DNA of 23,777 bases, taken from assembly GCA_028718845.1 (NCBI GenBank), contig JAQULA010000003.1, positions 1 through 23,777 of the forward strand, given 5' to 3'. A model generated the notes under the pieces. The model worked only from the letters and a program-made list of their open reading frames with translations. It did no database searches and was not told the DNA's origin. Shown one piece after another: positions 1-7,041 of this stretch (the first letter of the stretch is position 1; every line of letters starts with the position of its first letter). The stretch comes from Candidatus Omnitrophota bacterium (GTDB lineage: Bacteria; Omnitrophota; Gorgyraeia; B26-G9). A program made the position numbers and the translations under genes.

Positions 1-291
1 GGTCGCCGTGGTGATAAAAAATAATTCCCATCCCTTAGTCAGTTCAAAACGAAAATACATGTTCAGCGGTATACAGATCCCGATAAGAATACCGATATAC
101 TTATAAATGAAAATCCCTTTTTTTTCGATCAATCCATAAAACTCATACAATCCGACGCTGATCAAAAAAACCACCACCGCGGCATAAAACCATTGCGGCA
201 TAAAAAAGATTCCCAAACCGACAAAAACCACCACCGCGACCGCGGTCATGATTCGTTTATATAAAGCGACATCACCCATTAGTCTGACCAT
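1..291 (-). CDS. cdsA: Phosphatidate cytidylyltransferase, N-terminal part (cut by window edge)
   Basis: The frame is open from 291 to the window edge, giving 97 codons with no stop. CdsA makes CDP-diacylglycerol from phosphatidate and CTP in the inner membrane. The visible part starts MVRLMGDVALYKRIMTAVAV and then shows two or three hydrophobic segments separated by the stretch LYEFYGLIEKKGIFIYKYIG, which is typical of the CdsA N-terminus. The C-terminal CdsA signature lies outside the window. It directly follows uppS, the usual order (uppS-cdsA) in many bacteria. The start is uncertain: ATG at 291 has AGGGAG immediately before it with no spacing, while the in-frame ATG at 279 has that site 12 nt upstream. 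Identification rests on partial sequence plus gene order. Confidence 0.75.
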   Translation of the reverse strand, partial: MVRLMGDVALYKRIMTAVAVVVFVGLGIFFMPQWFYAAVVVFLISVGLYEFYGLIEKKGIFIYKYIGILIGICIPLNMYFRFELTKGWELFFITTAT

Positions 292-306
292 CTCCCTGCT
301 TTGACA

Positions 307-1017
307 TTACAACCCGCCGAAACGCCGTTTTCTGGCCTGAAAATCGGCAAGCGCCTTATCCAGCTCCGACTCTCCGAAATCCGGCCATAATGTTTGCGTA
401 ACATACAATTCCGCGTATGACAGTTGCCACAATAAAAAATTACTTAGTCTCATTTCTCCGCTGGTACGGATCATCAAGTCCGGGTCCGGGATATTCGCGG
501 TATACAGATACCGGGCAAACAGTTCTTCATTGACCGCGGCCGGCACAACATTCCCGGAATGCAGGTCCCGCGCTAATTCCAGGCAGGCATCCATAATTTC
601 GCGGCGGGATCCATAGTTTAAAGCCAGCACCAGAGTAAGTCCGGAATTTTTTTTGGTCAGGTCAACGGCGCGTTCGATCACTACACGCACTTTTTGCGGC
701 AACTCTTCGATTTTACCGATCGTCAAAAAACGGATATTATTACGGGACAGATTACGGATTTCCTGTTCCAGATAAACACTCAGCAACTGCATCAAAAAGT
801 TGATTTCCGGCTCCGGCCGCTTCCAATTTTCGGTAGAGAACGTATATAAGGTTAAAAACCGGATACCCCGGTCATGGCAAGCACGGACAATTGTTTTTAC
901 TGTCTCTGCCCCCCGGCGGTGCCCGGCAATACGCGGCAATTTTTTCGATTCCGCCCACCGCCCGTTACCATCCATTATTATCGCTATATGCTGCGGAATA
1001 CCTTCTGCTACAGGCAC
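307..1017 (-). CDS. uppS: Undecaprenyl diphosphate synthase (cis-prenyltransferase)
   Basis: This enzyme condenses isopentenyl diphosphate onto farnesyl diphosphate in cis to make undecaprenyl diphosphate, the lipid carrier for peptidoglycan and surface polysaccharides. The 236 residues match the family length. Residues 11-22 carry the IMDGNGRWA motif with catalytic Asp16. NYGSRREI is at 134-141, and the IRTSGEMRLSNFLLWQLSYAE block at 183-203 holds the diphosphate-binding Arg/Ser residues and the Mg-binding Glu203. The protein ends in FGGL, as many homologues do. The start is GTG at 1017, with an AGGAG at 1027-1031 nine bases upstream. The stop is followed at once by cdsA. It probably supplies the carrier used by the glycosyltransferase block at the other end of the window. 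Confidence 0.96.
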   Translation of the reverse strand: MPVAEGIPQHIAIIMDGNGRWAESKKLPRIAGHRRGAETVKTIVRACHDRGIRFLTLYTFSTENWKRPEPEINFLMQLLSVYLEQEIRNLSRNNIRFLTIGKIEELPQKVRVVIERAVDLTKKNSGLTLVLALNYGSRREIMDACLELARDLHSGNVVPAAVNEELFARYLYTANIPDPDLMIRTSGEMRLSNFLLWQLSYAELYVTQTLWPDFGESELDKALADFQARKRRFGGL

Positions 1018-1119
1018 GCTCGCTGTCTCCTCTGCTGTCTATCCTGGGCGCAAACAATATGTTTTGATCATACCGGCACCATCTCGATGCATTATGCCGG
1101 AGCATTCTTTATCGCGGTC

Positions 1120-2700
1120 TCATGAATGAAACCGGTAATCGATATCCGGGAAAATATTATTCCTTGACTCCACGGCGTTAAGCCACCGTTCATCCAGATT
1201 ATTTTCTTTAATCTGATGATAAAGTTTCGTAAAATTCAACACGTGATCTTTCGTTCTTTGCGCCGCATAAGAGGTATGCGTACCCGTTTTCATAATAAAG
1301 GCCCAGTCCGAACTTTGGGCCAGCAGCAACTCCCGCAGCGCCTGATTCAATGCCCGCACCATCGTTCCCTCCGCATGCGGATAAAGCCGGGATAACTCGC
1401 TCATTCGTTCGGATGCTTTATGCAGATGCCGGTAAACCCAATCGTTCGATCCTTCCAGCCAGAATTCCGAATAGCCCTTCCATCCCCAACTGGACATCGA
1501 GGGAGTAACCACCTGATTGCGGGGAAATTTCTCGAGATACTCCGAAGGCGTGATCATTTTAATCGTTTTCTGGTCATAAGCGATTTTACGCATTAAAAAA
1601 TTCAGCCAATCCGGACCTTCATACCACCAATGACCGAATAATTCGGCATCGTAAGGGGAAACGATGATCGGTTTCCGTTTGGTAAGACCGTAAACATACT
1701 CAACCTGCTGTTCCCGGTTAAACATGAAATTACCGGCATGGCTGGCCGCGGTCTCCATTGCCGCGTCCGGATTATACGGCTGTTTATCGTCGGTCTGGCC
1801 GGTAATACGATAATACTTTATACCGGTATTGACCCTGATCCCATCCGGATGAATATAGGGCTTGATATAGTCATAATCCAGGTCAAAACCGATATCACGG
1901 TAAAATTCGCGATAATTGTAATCCCCCGGATATCCCTGTGCCGCGCTCCACACCTGTTTTGACGATTCAAGGTCACGTCCGAAACAAGCGACTCCGGATT
2001 TGCAATATACCGGGGCGAACACACCGTATTTCGGGCGCGGCGTGCCGTGCAAAATTCCATGGGTATCGGTGAAAAAATAACGCAGTCCGTTATCTTTGAG
2101 GATCTGATCATCTCCGGGATGATACCCGCATTCCGGCAGCCATATCCCTTTGGGCTGGATGCCGAAAACCCGTTTATACTGGTCCACCGCCGTGCGCACC
2201 TGCGCCCGGACCGAAGCCTTGCACACATCCATCAACGGGAAATAACCATGGGTAGCGCCGCAGGTCATAATTTCCAGCTTCCCGGCATCCTGAACCGCCT
2301 TAAAGCCCTGGACAATATTGCGTTTATGCTTTTCAACAAATAAGTACCGGGCTAAATTCAGTTTACTTAAGTACATCAGCGCCAAGCGGTTAAATTCGGG
2401 CTGCCAACGCGTTCTTTCCACTTCGCGGCTGGCCAGTTCCACCAGCTTTTCGATATGCCGGACATAGCGGTTCTGTAATAGCGGATCAAGCAGCATGGAC
2501 AATAACGTCGGGGACAACCCCATGGTAATGCGGAAATCGACATTGTCTTTCAGCAGCTGCTCAAAAACATGCAGTAAAGGGAGATACGTTTCGGTTATCG
2601 CTTCATACAACCAGGCTTCTTCTAAAAAATCTTCATGTTCCGGATGACGGACAAACGGCAGATGCCCATGCAGCACAATACATAAATATCCTTTTTCCAT
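1120..2700 (-). CDS. Glycoside hydrolase family 57 protein with DUF1957, 1,4-alpha-glucan branching enzyme-like
   Basis: GH57 enzymes of this type transfer alpha-1,4-glucan segments to alpha-1,6 branch points in glycogen-like polymers. From ATG 2700 the protein has 526 residues, normal for the family. The N-terminus reads GYLCIVLHGHLPFVRHPE, the first conserved GH57 region. The nucleophile is predicted as Glu190 in GIWLPECGYHPG and the acid/base as Asp351 in SPYDAELFGHWWYEGP, the spacing expected for GH57 branching enzymes. The C-terminal helical region (about 400-500) fits the DUF1957 extension. An in-frame TTG at 2742 would add 14 residues. I chose 2700 because GGGGAAGG lies at normal spacing and family members start there. 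The gene has its own promoter just after the DUF4912 terminator. Substrate is inferred from family; an amylase or transferase variant is possible. Confidence 0.85.
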   Translation of the reverse strand: MEKGYLCIVLHGHLPFVRHPEHEDFLEEAWLYEAITETYLPLLHVFEQLLKDNVDFRITMGLSPTLLSMLLDPLLQNRYVRHIEKLVELASREVERTRWQPEFNRLALMYLSKLNLARYLFVEKHKRNIVQGFKAVQDAGKLEIMTCGATHGYFPLMDVCKASVRAQVRTAVDQYKRVFGIQPKGIWLPECGYHPGDDQILKDNGLRYFFTDTHGILHGTPRPKYGVFAPVYCKSGVACFGRDLESSKQVWSAAQGYPGDYNYREFYRDIGFDLDYDYIKPYIHPDGIRVNTGIKYYRITGQTDDKQPYNPDAAMETAASHAGNFMFNREQQVEYVYGLTKRKPIIVSPYDAELFGHWWYEGPDWLNFLMRKIAYDQKTIKMITPSEYLEKFPRNQVVTPSMSSWGWKGYSEFWLEGSNDWVYRHLHKASERMSELSRLYPHAEGTMVRALNQALRELLLAQSSDWAFIMKTGTHTSYAAQRTKDHVLNFTKLYHQIKENNLDERWLNAVESRNNIFPDIDYRFHS

Positions 2701-2771
2701 ACTTACCTTCCCCTTTTCAACGCATGCATTCCCCTTGCGCAATCTTCCCCCCTTAAAAAAATAACTGTTTC

Positions 2772-2800
2772 ATATTATCATACCCGGGACGATAATTCAA
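2772..2800 (-). promoter_or_regulatory. Predicted sigma-70 promoter for the GH57 gene
   Basis: On the minus strand TTGAAT (2800-2795) is separated by 17 nt from TAATAT (2777-2772). It lies between the terminator of the preceding gene and the GH57 start, leaving a leader of about 65 nt. The upstream gene has a clear terminator, so an independent promoter is expected here. Confidence 0.5.
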
Positions 2801-2813
2801 GCACTTTTCCCCG

Positions 2814-2851
2814 AAAAAAAACGCCGAAATGTATTTTTTCACATTCGGCGT
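2814..2851 (-). terminator. Rho-independent terminator after the DUF4912 gene
   Basis: Read on the minus strand, ACGCCGAATGT and ACATTTCGGCGT pair around an 8-nt A-rich loop and are followed by a run of seven T. The hairpin begins about 40 nt after the DUF4912 stop codon. Confidence 0.9.
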
Positions 2852-2891
2852 TATGGATATATTAGAGTGTTGATCAAACGGACGAAGACCG

Positions 2892-4430
2892 TTACACCGT
2901 TTTCTTTTTTACCACCGGAGTAATCACACGCTCTTCCACGTTATCCGGCGAAACCGCTTTTACCGGGATCACCTGTTCCCCATCCGGCAACGCAAAACGC
3001 AGGCTGAACGTCCCATCCGGGCTTAAAGCTACCGGACGGCCTTGCACGGTTACTTTTGCCCCGGGTTCGGTCGCCCCATATACGATTAATTCCGTATTAA
3101 CCACCAGCCAAAATTTGCGCGCCGCAACCCGTTGGCCTACCGAAGGAGACGACAAAACTCCCGAGGAGATATTTCTCATTTTCTCTTTTATCTGTTTGCG
3201 CAAATCCATCGAGCTTAACCCGATACCCAAGCCGGCGGATAACCCATACAACCGGTTAAAATCATCCTCGACAATCATCCACTCTTCATCGGTGATCCAA
3301 CTCGGACCGTCAAGCGGGGTGGTAACAAAATTAGAGCGTGCCAAAACGATAAACCGGCCGTCGCCAAGCAGCAGCCCGATTTCCACGCAGAAACTACGTC
3401 CCGGACCCCCGACATTAAGATACCAGTTACTCGCGAAATCATTGATGTCGATATCATAAAAATGATTGGCATTGGAACCGTCAAACATCACATTGGTAAC
3501 ATCGTAAACCCTTAAAATCCGGCGGGCACCGTCAACGATATCCCCGACCTGCTGTCGGATACTATGCAATTTTTCATGGGTAACTTCCCAATACGCGTGC
3601 AGCCAATACGGGTCACGCACCTGAATAACAATGCGCGTATCTCCATATCCGACAGGCAGTTCCTGAAACCTTCGATCAATATCCGAAACCGAAGGCGCCG
3701 CCGGGCCGATAAAAAACTTACTTTCTTCCACAATTCGCTCGCTTACCCGCTCATTCCCGGACTTTTCCGGATCGGCTTCCATCGATTGCTTCTTAAGCAA
3801 TGATTTTAAATTACTTATCGGCTGCATCCGCGACTTCTTCGCTTGCGGCTCTCCTCTCGCCTCTGCCGTGACCTCTTGAGCGGAATCTTTCCCCCGTGAA
3901 GCTTTTTTCAGCTTCTCATCAGACTTTTCTGATTTTTTAAACATCCCCATCCGTTCCACCTCTGTTTTTTTGGCAATCGTTTTGGAAGCAGTTATCTTGT
4001 TCGCAGCAACCATCGCTGTTTTAGTATCATCTATTTTAGGCGTTACTATTGCCGGTTTTTTAATTTCCAAAACAACCGGTTTTTTTTCCTTAGGCGTTTC
4101 CAGAAAAGCGGTTGTCTTTTTCAAAGCCGATGAAAGCATGGTAAACGCTTTTTTCGCAACCACACGTTTCGGCTTTATTCCCGGGAACACCTTGGATACC
4201 TTGGATACTTTTTTTTCCGAAACTGATTTTTTATTTTTAGGAACGGATGTTTTTTTCGAAGATGATAGGAATAAATGGGATATATCTTCCAAACCCTTCC
4301 CCAGTTTTCTCACTGCGGAAGTTTTCATAGTCTTAACCTTGGCAGGCGTGGTGGTTTTTTTTATACTCGCAGGTTTCTTGACCGGCTTGGCTGCTTCTGT
4401 TTTCTTTTCCCTGTTCTTTTTTTTATCCAT
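2892..4430 (-). CDS. DUF4912 protein with lysine-rich N-terminal tail and LGKGL peptide
   Basis: The 512-residue protein has three parts. Residues 1-235 are low-complexity and rich in Lys, Ala, Pro and Thr, strongly basic and probably disordered. Embedded at 41-57 is RKLGKGLEDISHLFLSS, almost identical to the N-terminus of the MinD-like protein encoded at 6098-7021. Residues about 238-395 form a DUF4912 domain, recognised from RDPYWLHAYWEV (272-283), LRVYDVT and the FCVEIGLLLGDGRFIVLARSN strand block. Residues about 436-505 look like a small beta-sandwich (bacterial Ig-like): ELIVYGATEPGAKVTVQGRP followed by a GTFSLRF strand. There is no signal peptide or membrane segment, so it is probably cytoplasmic. 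DUF4912 has no established function that I know of. The gene is a single-gene unit with a good promoter and terminator and has no clear Shine-Dalgarno. The domain call is firm; the role is unknown. Confidence 0.85.
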   Translation of the reverse strand: MDKKKNREKKTEAAKPVKKPASIKKTTTPAKVKTMKTSAVRKLGKGLEDISHLFLSSSKKTSVPKNKKSVSEKKVSKVSKVFPGIKPKRVVAKKAFTMLSSALKKTTAFLETPKEKKPVVLEIKKPAIVTPKIDDTKTAMVAANKITASKTIAKKTEVERMGMFKKSEKSDEKLKKASRGKDSAQEVTAEARGEPQAKKSRMQPISNLKSLLKKQSMEADPEKSGNERVSERIVEESKFFIGPAAPSVSDIDRRFQELPVGYGDTRIVIQVRDPYWLHAYWEVTHEKLHSIRQQVGDIVDGARRILRVYDVTNVMFDGSNANHFYDIDINDFASNWYLNVGGPGRSFCVEIGLLLGDGRFIVLARSNFVTTPLDGPSWITDEEWMIVEDDFNRLYGLSAGLGIGLSSMDLRKQIKEKMRNISSGVLSSPSVGQRVAARKFWLVVNTELIVYGATEPGAKVTVQGRPVALSPDGTFSLRFALPDGEQVIPVKAVSPDNVEERVITPVVKKKTV

Positions 4431-4490
4431 GATAGTTTTTGGTAGAAAAGGTTGTAATTATTCCAGACTCGGCCTGAACCATACATTTAA

Positions 4491-4519
4491 AAAATACTAT
4501 ATTTATGGCATAATGTCAA
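4491..4519 (-). promoter_or_regulatory. Sigma-70 promoter for the DUF4912 gene
   Basis: Consensus TTGACA at 4519-4514, a 17-nt spacer, and TATTTT at 4496-4491 on the minus strand. It lies about 60 nt before the ATG at 4430, in the gap after the ParA operon. This is one of the best promoter matches in the window. Confidence 0.7.
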
Positions 4520-4524
4520 GGAGA

Positions 4525-4571
4525 TTATTCTATCCGCTGATCGGCCCTGATCGAGAAATACCGGATAATAA
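4525..4571 (-). repeat. Imperfect hairpin at the end of the ParA operon (possible terminator)
   Basis: TTATTCTATCCG (4525-4536) pairs with CGGATAATAA (4562-4571) apart from a two-base bulge, and the loop contains two GATC tetramers. It sits just after the pgeF stop and just before the DUF4912 promoter. There is no T-run, so intrinsic termination is doubtful; it may be an RNA 3'-end structure. Confidence 0.3.
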
Positions 4572-4596
4572 CTTGTTTCCTCAATAACCGATCACG

Positions 4597-5445
4597 CTAT
4601 CCGATTGCTCCGGAATCACTAATAGATTCTTTCCGCATAATTACGGTTAGCATTCGCTGCATAATATCCCCGGCCCGATATGAAAAAAATGTGCCGCGGT
4701 TACAGTACGAACATACCCCGGTATCAACAATATTTTCTTGCCTTACCCCCCGTGACAGCAACTGCCGGACATTCTCCGTTACCAGGTCGAGAAAAACAGC
4801 GTTATTCCGCGTGAGCGTGCTGCGCGGGAAATTCCGCTGCATTTCCGCGCTCACCGCATAACAGCATGGCCGGATACCCGGACCGATAACCGCCAGCAGT
4901 TCTTTTGGCTTAACCTGCAGGGCCGCAACCATTTCGTCCACGGCATGCCCGGCAATCTTCTGATGCGTTCCTCGCCACCCCGCGTGAACAGCACCCAGTG
5001 CCTTTGCCCGCGGAGCGATCAAAACTATAGGTAAACAATCGGCCGTAAGTAAACACAGCGCAGTATCGGACTGTCCGGTAATCACGGCATCCGAGCGCGG
5101 CATCGCCCCGCCCCAATCAAAAACACCCCGTCCGCGCTGTTCCGCTTCAATTCTGAGGACATTCGCCCCGTGTACCTGCTCAAGAAAAACCGCCTGGCCG
5201 GGGGCTATCCCTAAAGCGCCGAAAAATTCCCGGCGGGCTTCTTGAATAACCGAAAGCGGCATTGTTTCCGAAGCGGCACGCAAATCATAATTACGCGCAC
5301 GGGTTGAAAAAGCACAGATAATATCCGGGGCGGTGGCAAATGAAATCCGGTAATAACCGGCCGTGGCGGTGAACGATATCGATCCGTTTTTTGAGTGTAA
5401 AGGCACGGACGAAAGGTCGGAAAAACCGGCGGCATTGCCGGTCAT
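4597..5445 (-). CDS. pgeF: Laccase-domain (YfiH/PgeF, LACC1-like) protein
   Basis: Family members are annotated as multicopper polyphenol oxidases, but characterised ones act on purine nucleosides or on misincorporated peptidoglycan residues (PgeF). The 282-residue protein has the three metal/active-site motifs: His92 in EQVHGANV, Cys137 in TADCLPIVL and His154 in GAVHAGWRGT. It also has GPGIRPCCYAV near 188-198 and VCSYCN near 250. Residues 1-40 form an N-terminal extension longer than usual. The ATG at 5445 overlaps the preceding stop as ATGA, so translation is probably coupled to the NucS-like gene. It is the last gene of the ParA operon. A housekeeping role independent of its neighbours is the simplest reading; the exact substrate cannot be told from sequence. 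Confidence 0.88.
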   Translation of the reverse strand: MTGNAAGFSDLSSVPLHSKNGSISFTATAGYYRISFATAPDIICAFSTRARNYDLRAASETMPLSVIQEARREFFGALGIAPGQAVFLEQVHGANVLRIEAEQRGRGVFDWGGAMPRSDAVITGQSDTALCLLTADCLPIVLIAPRAKALGAVHAGWRGTHQKIAGHAVDEMVAALQVKPKELLAVIGPGIRPCCYAVSAEMQRNFPRSTLTRNNAVFLDLVTENVRQLLSRGVRQENIVDTGVCSYCNRGTFFSYRAGDIMQRMLTVIMRKESISDSGAIG

Positions 5446-6101
5446 AATGTTTGCTTTCGGTCGAAATTCATAAATTCGGCGATTTCTTCCGGAGTAAGCG
5501 TTATTTCGTCAAAGGGGGCCACTGGCTGTTCGATGTTCTCAGGAACCGGCGCCACCGGCCGGCAAACCCCGGCCCGGGCGTTGTCCGGGATATCTTCTGG
5601 TACCGGGGGCTGCTCACTCAAACCGACAACGTTGCCCGCCCCCGCTTTCCGGAAGACCACTTCTTCAAACATGATCGCGTCATTATTCCCGGCCAGGCTG
5701 TACTTAAACTCCACCAACCGGATATCATGCCCGCTCAGCTGCTGCACCGCGGCCACGGCTTTCCGGGAAAAAGACGGACCGATCAGAATAATCTGCGGTA
5801 CCCGGCTCATATCGACATTTTCACTGAAAAACAAGCGCTTCAGCAGGCTTTCATTTTTTTTCAACCATTGCAGCTGGCTTAGGGCCGTCAACACCATGCT
5901 TTCATTCTCATCGCTGTCGCAATTGACCACGGCCAAACGCCGGTTTTTATCGATTCCGAGGAAATTAATAAACCCTTCCTCCTCGGTCCCCAATTGAAAA
6001 TCAATAAAACGCAAACCAAACTCCAGACTGTCGGAATTTTTCCGGATTATTTCCCGCAGTTTTTCCGGTTCAATATGCACCCGTCGGAATAGTATGGTCA
6101 T
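5442..6101 (-). CDS. NucS/DUF91-like PD-(D/E)XK fold protein, catalytic residues apparently lost
   Basis: I recognise a NucS-like or DUF91-like endonuclease pattern. Residues 25-60 read LEFGLRFIDFQLGTEEEGFI and then FLGIDKNRRLAVVN, followed by a helix TALSQLQWLKKN (72-83) and a strand VPQIILIGPSFS (101-112). In active relatives this region carries I-D-(L/F)-L then V-V-x-E-x-K. Here the Asp is Asn46, and the E-x-K positions are Asn60 and Asp62. The fold may be kept while nuclease chemistry is lost. Residues 160-205 are Pro-rich and probably disordered, ending in an acidic tail (TLTPEEIAEFMNFD). The 219-residue gene overlaps both neighbours by ATGA, so it is tightly coupled to the MinD-like and pgeF genes. 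The family link is by pattern, not search, so certainty is moderate. Function is unknown. Confidence 0.6.
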   Translation of the reverse strand: MTILFRRVHIEPEKLREIIRKNSDSLEFGLRFIDFQLGTEEEGFINFLGIDKNRRLAVVNCDSDENESMVLTALSQLQWLKKNESLLKRLFFSENVDMSRVPQIILIGPSFSRKAVAAVQQLSGHDIRLVEFKYSLAGNNDAIMFEEVVFRKAGAGNVVGLSEQPPVPEDIPDNARAGVCRPVAPVPENIEQPVAPFDEITLTPEEIAEFMNFDRKQTL

Positions 6102-7021
6102 GTCTTACTCACCCCAAAATAATCAGCCGTGATTTTTCGAAAAAACAATCCCGCGGATGTCCCGGATTCTCCCGGATTCAGCCGGAGCACGACAATCTGC
6201 GCGATATTCGATATACAGGCCGTAAGATCGGCATCGTAAAATGACGCGATGTTGGCCTTCGCGTCCATTTCCTGTTTCACCGAGAACAAGAACCCGTATT
6301 TATACAATTCTTTATCCAGAAATTTTCTCACCGCACCGGCCATCGTCGTATACACCGCTTCTACTTCGTACATGTGCGCGATATCGGTTATGATCACGCC
6401 GATTTTTGCCAGCGGATTATGCGAAAAGATTCTCTTGATGGCCCGGTACGAGTCAAGCATCGGCTCCTTTTGCGGCGGGACAATAACCAGAAACTCTCTG
6501 ATCACATCGCGCAATACCGGTTCCATCCGCCGTAAATTATCCTGAGAGATACTTACGATAATTAAGTCGGTATTCGCCTCAATCGCTTCCAACTGCTCCA
6601 GCATCCGCGATTTTTCCCGGCTATCGGACAAACGCTTGAGCATATTCCGATCCAATCCGGCCAACTGCACGCCCAACGGCCCTTTTCGGATCAACTCATT
6701 TGAATCGCCGAGGCCGGGGGCTTCATTGTTTTTTCCCAGAAAAAAATTGATGCAGGGAAACCCTTCATCCATATCGACAACAGCGATCCGCATTCCCAGC
6801 CGCGCCAGAGCCAAAGACAGGTTAATAATTAAAAAAGCATCGCGCATATCCGCGCTGTTACCGATAAGACAAACACTTTTGGTAGGCAATGACGGCACCG
6901 CGGGGTCCCGGGTTACCGGCTGCGACGATGAAAAACGCGAGGCATCATTTTCCTGTTCCGAGGAAAGAAACAGATAAGAAATATCTTCGAGTCCTTTACC
7001 TAATTTTTTTACCTTATTCAT
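6098..7021 (-). CDS. MinD/ParA-like protein with degenerate P-loop and ParB-like N-terminal peptide
   Basis: The 307-residue protein has a MinD/FlhG-type body: SVCLIGNSADMRDAFLIINL (49-68), then SLALARLGMRIAVVDMDEGF (69-88), which matches the Walker A region plus the following helix and the A' strand (VVDMD). The canonical KGGVGKT is replaced by GNSADMRDAF, so both the signature and P-loop lysines are missing. The Walker B strand (DLIIVSIS, 152-159) lacks the usual aspartate. It is therefore probably unable to hydrolyse ATP. Residues 5-21 are KKLGKGLEDISYLFLSS, shared with the DUF4912 protein. There is no obvious C-terminal membrane-targeting helix. It starts 20 nt after the ParA stop and overlaps the next gene by ATGA. 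Family placement is good; its role as a partner or regulator of the adjacent ParA is inferred. Confidence 0.8.
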   Translation of the reverse strand: MNKVKKLGKGLEDISYLFLSSEQENDASRFSSSQPVTRDPAVPSLPTKSVCLIGNSADMRDAFLIINLSLALARLGMRIAVVDMDEGFPCINFFLGKNNEAPGLGDSNELIRKGPLGVQLAGLDRNMLKRLSDSREKSRMLEQLEAIEANTDLIIVSISQDNLRRMEPVLRDVIREFLVIVPPQKEPMLDSYRAIKRIFSHNPLAKIGVIITDIAHMYEVEAVYTTMAGAVRKFLDKELYKYGFLFSVKQEMDAKANIASFYDADLTACISNIAQIVVLRLNPGESGTSAGLFFRKITADYFGVSKT

Positions 7022-7041
7022 ACCGGTCTATAATAATGCGC

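Noticed and set aside
307..340. Start of cdsA at the ATG overlapping the uppS stop (305-307)
   Set aside because: That frame stops after 11 codons; the CdsA-like frame begins at 291 or 279.
3970..4587. 205-codon plus-strand frame opposite the DUF4912 gene
   Set aside because: It is the complement of the Lys-rich tail, which yields a Phe/Leu/Val-rich pseudo-membrane protein; the minus-strand gene has domain support, promoter and terminator.
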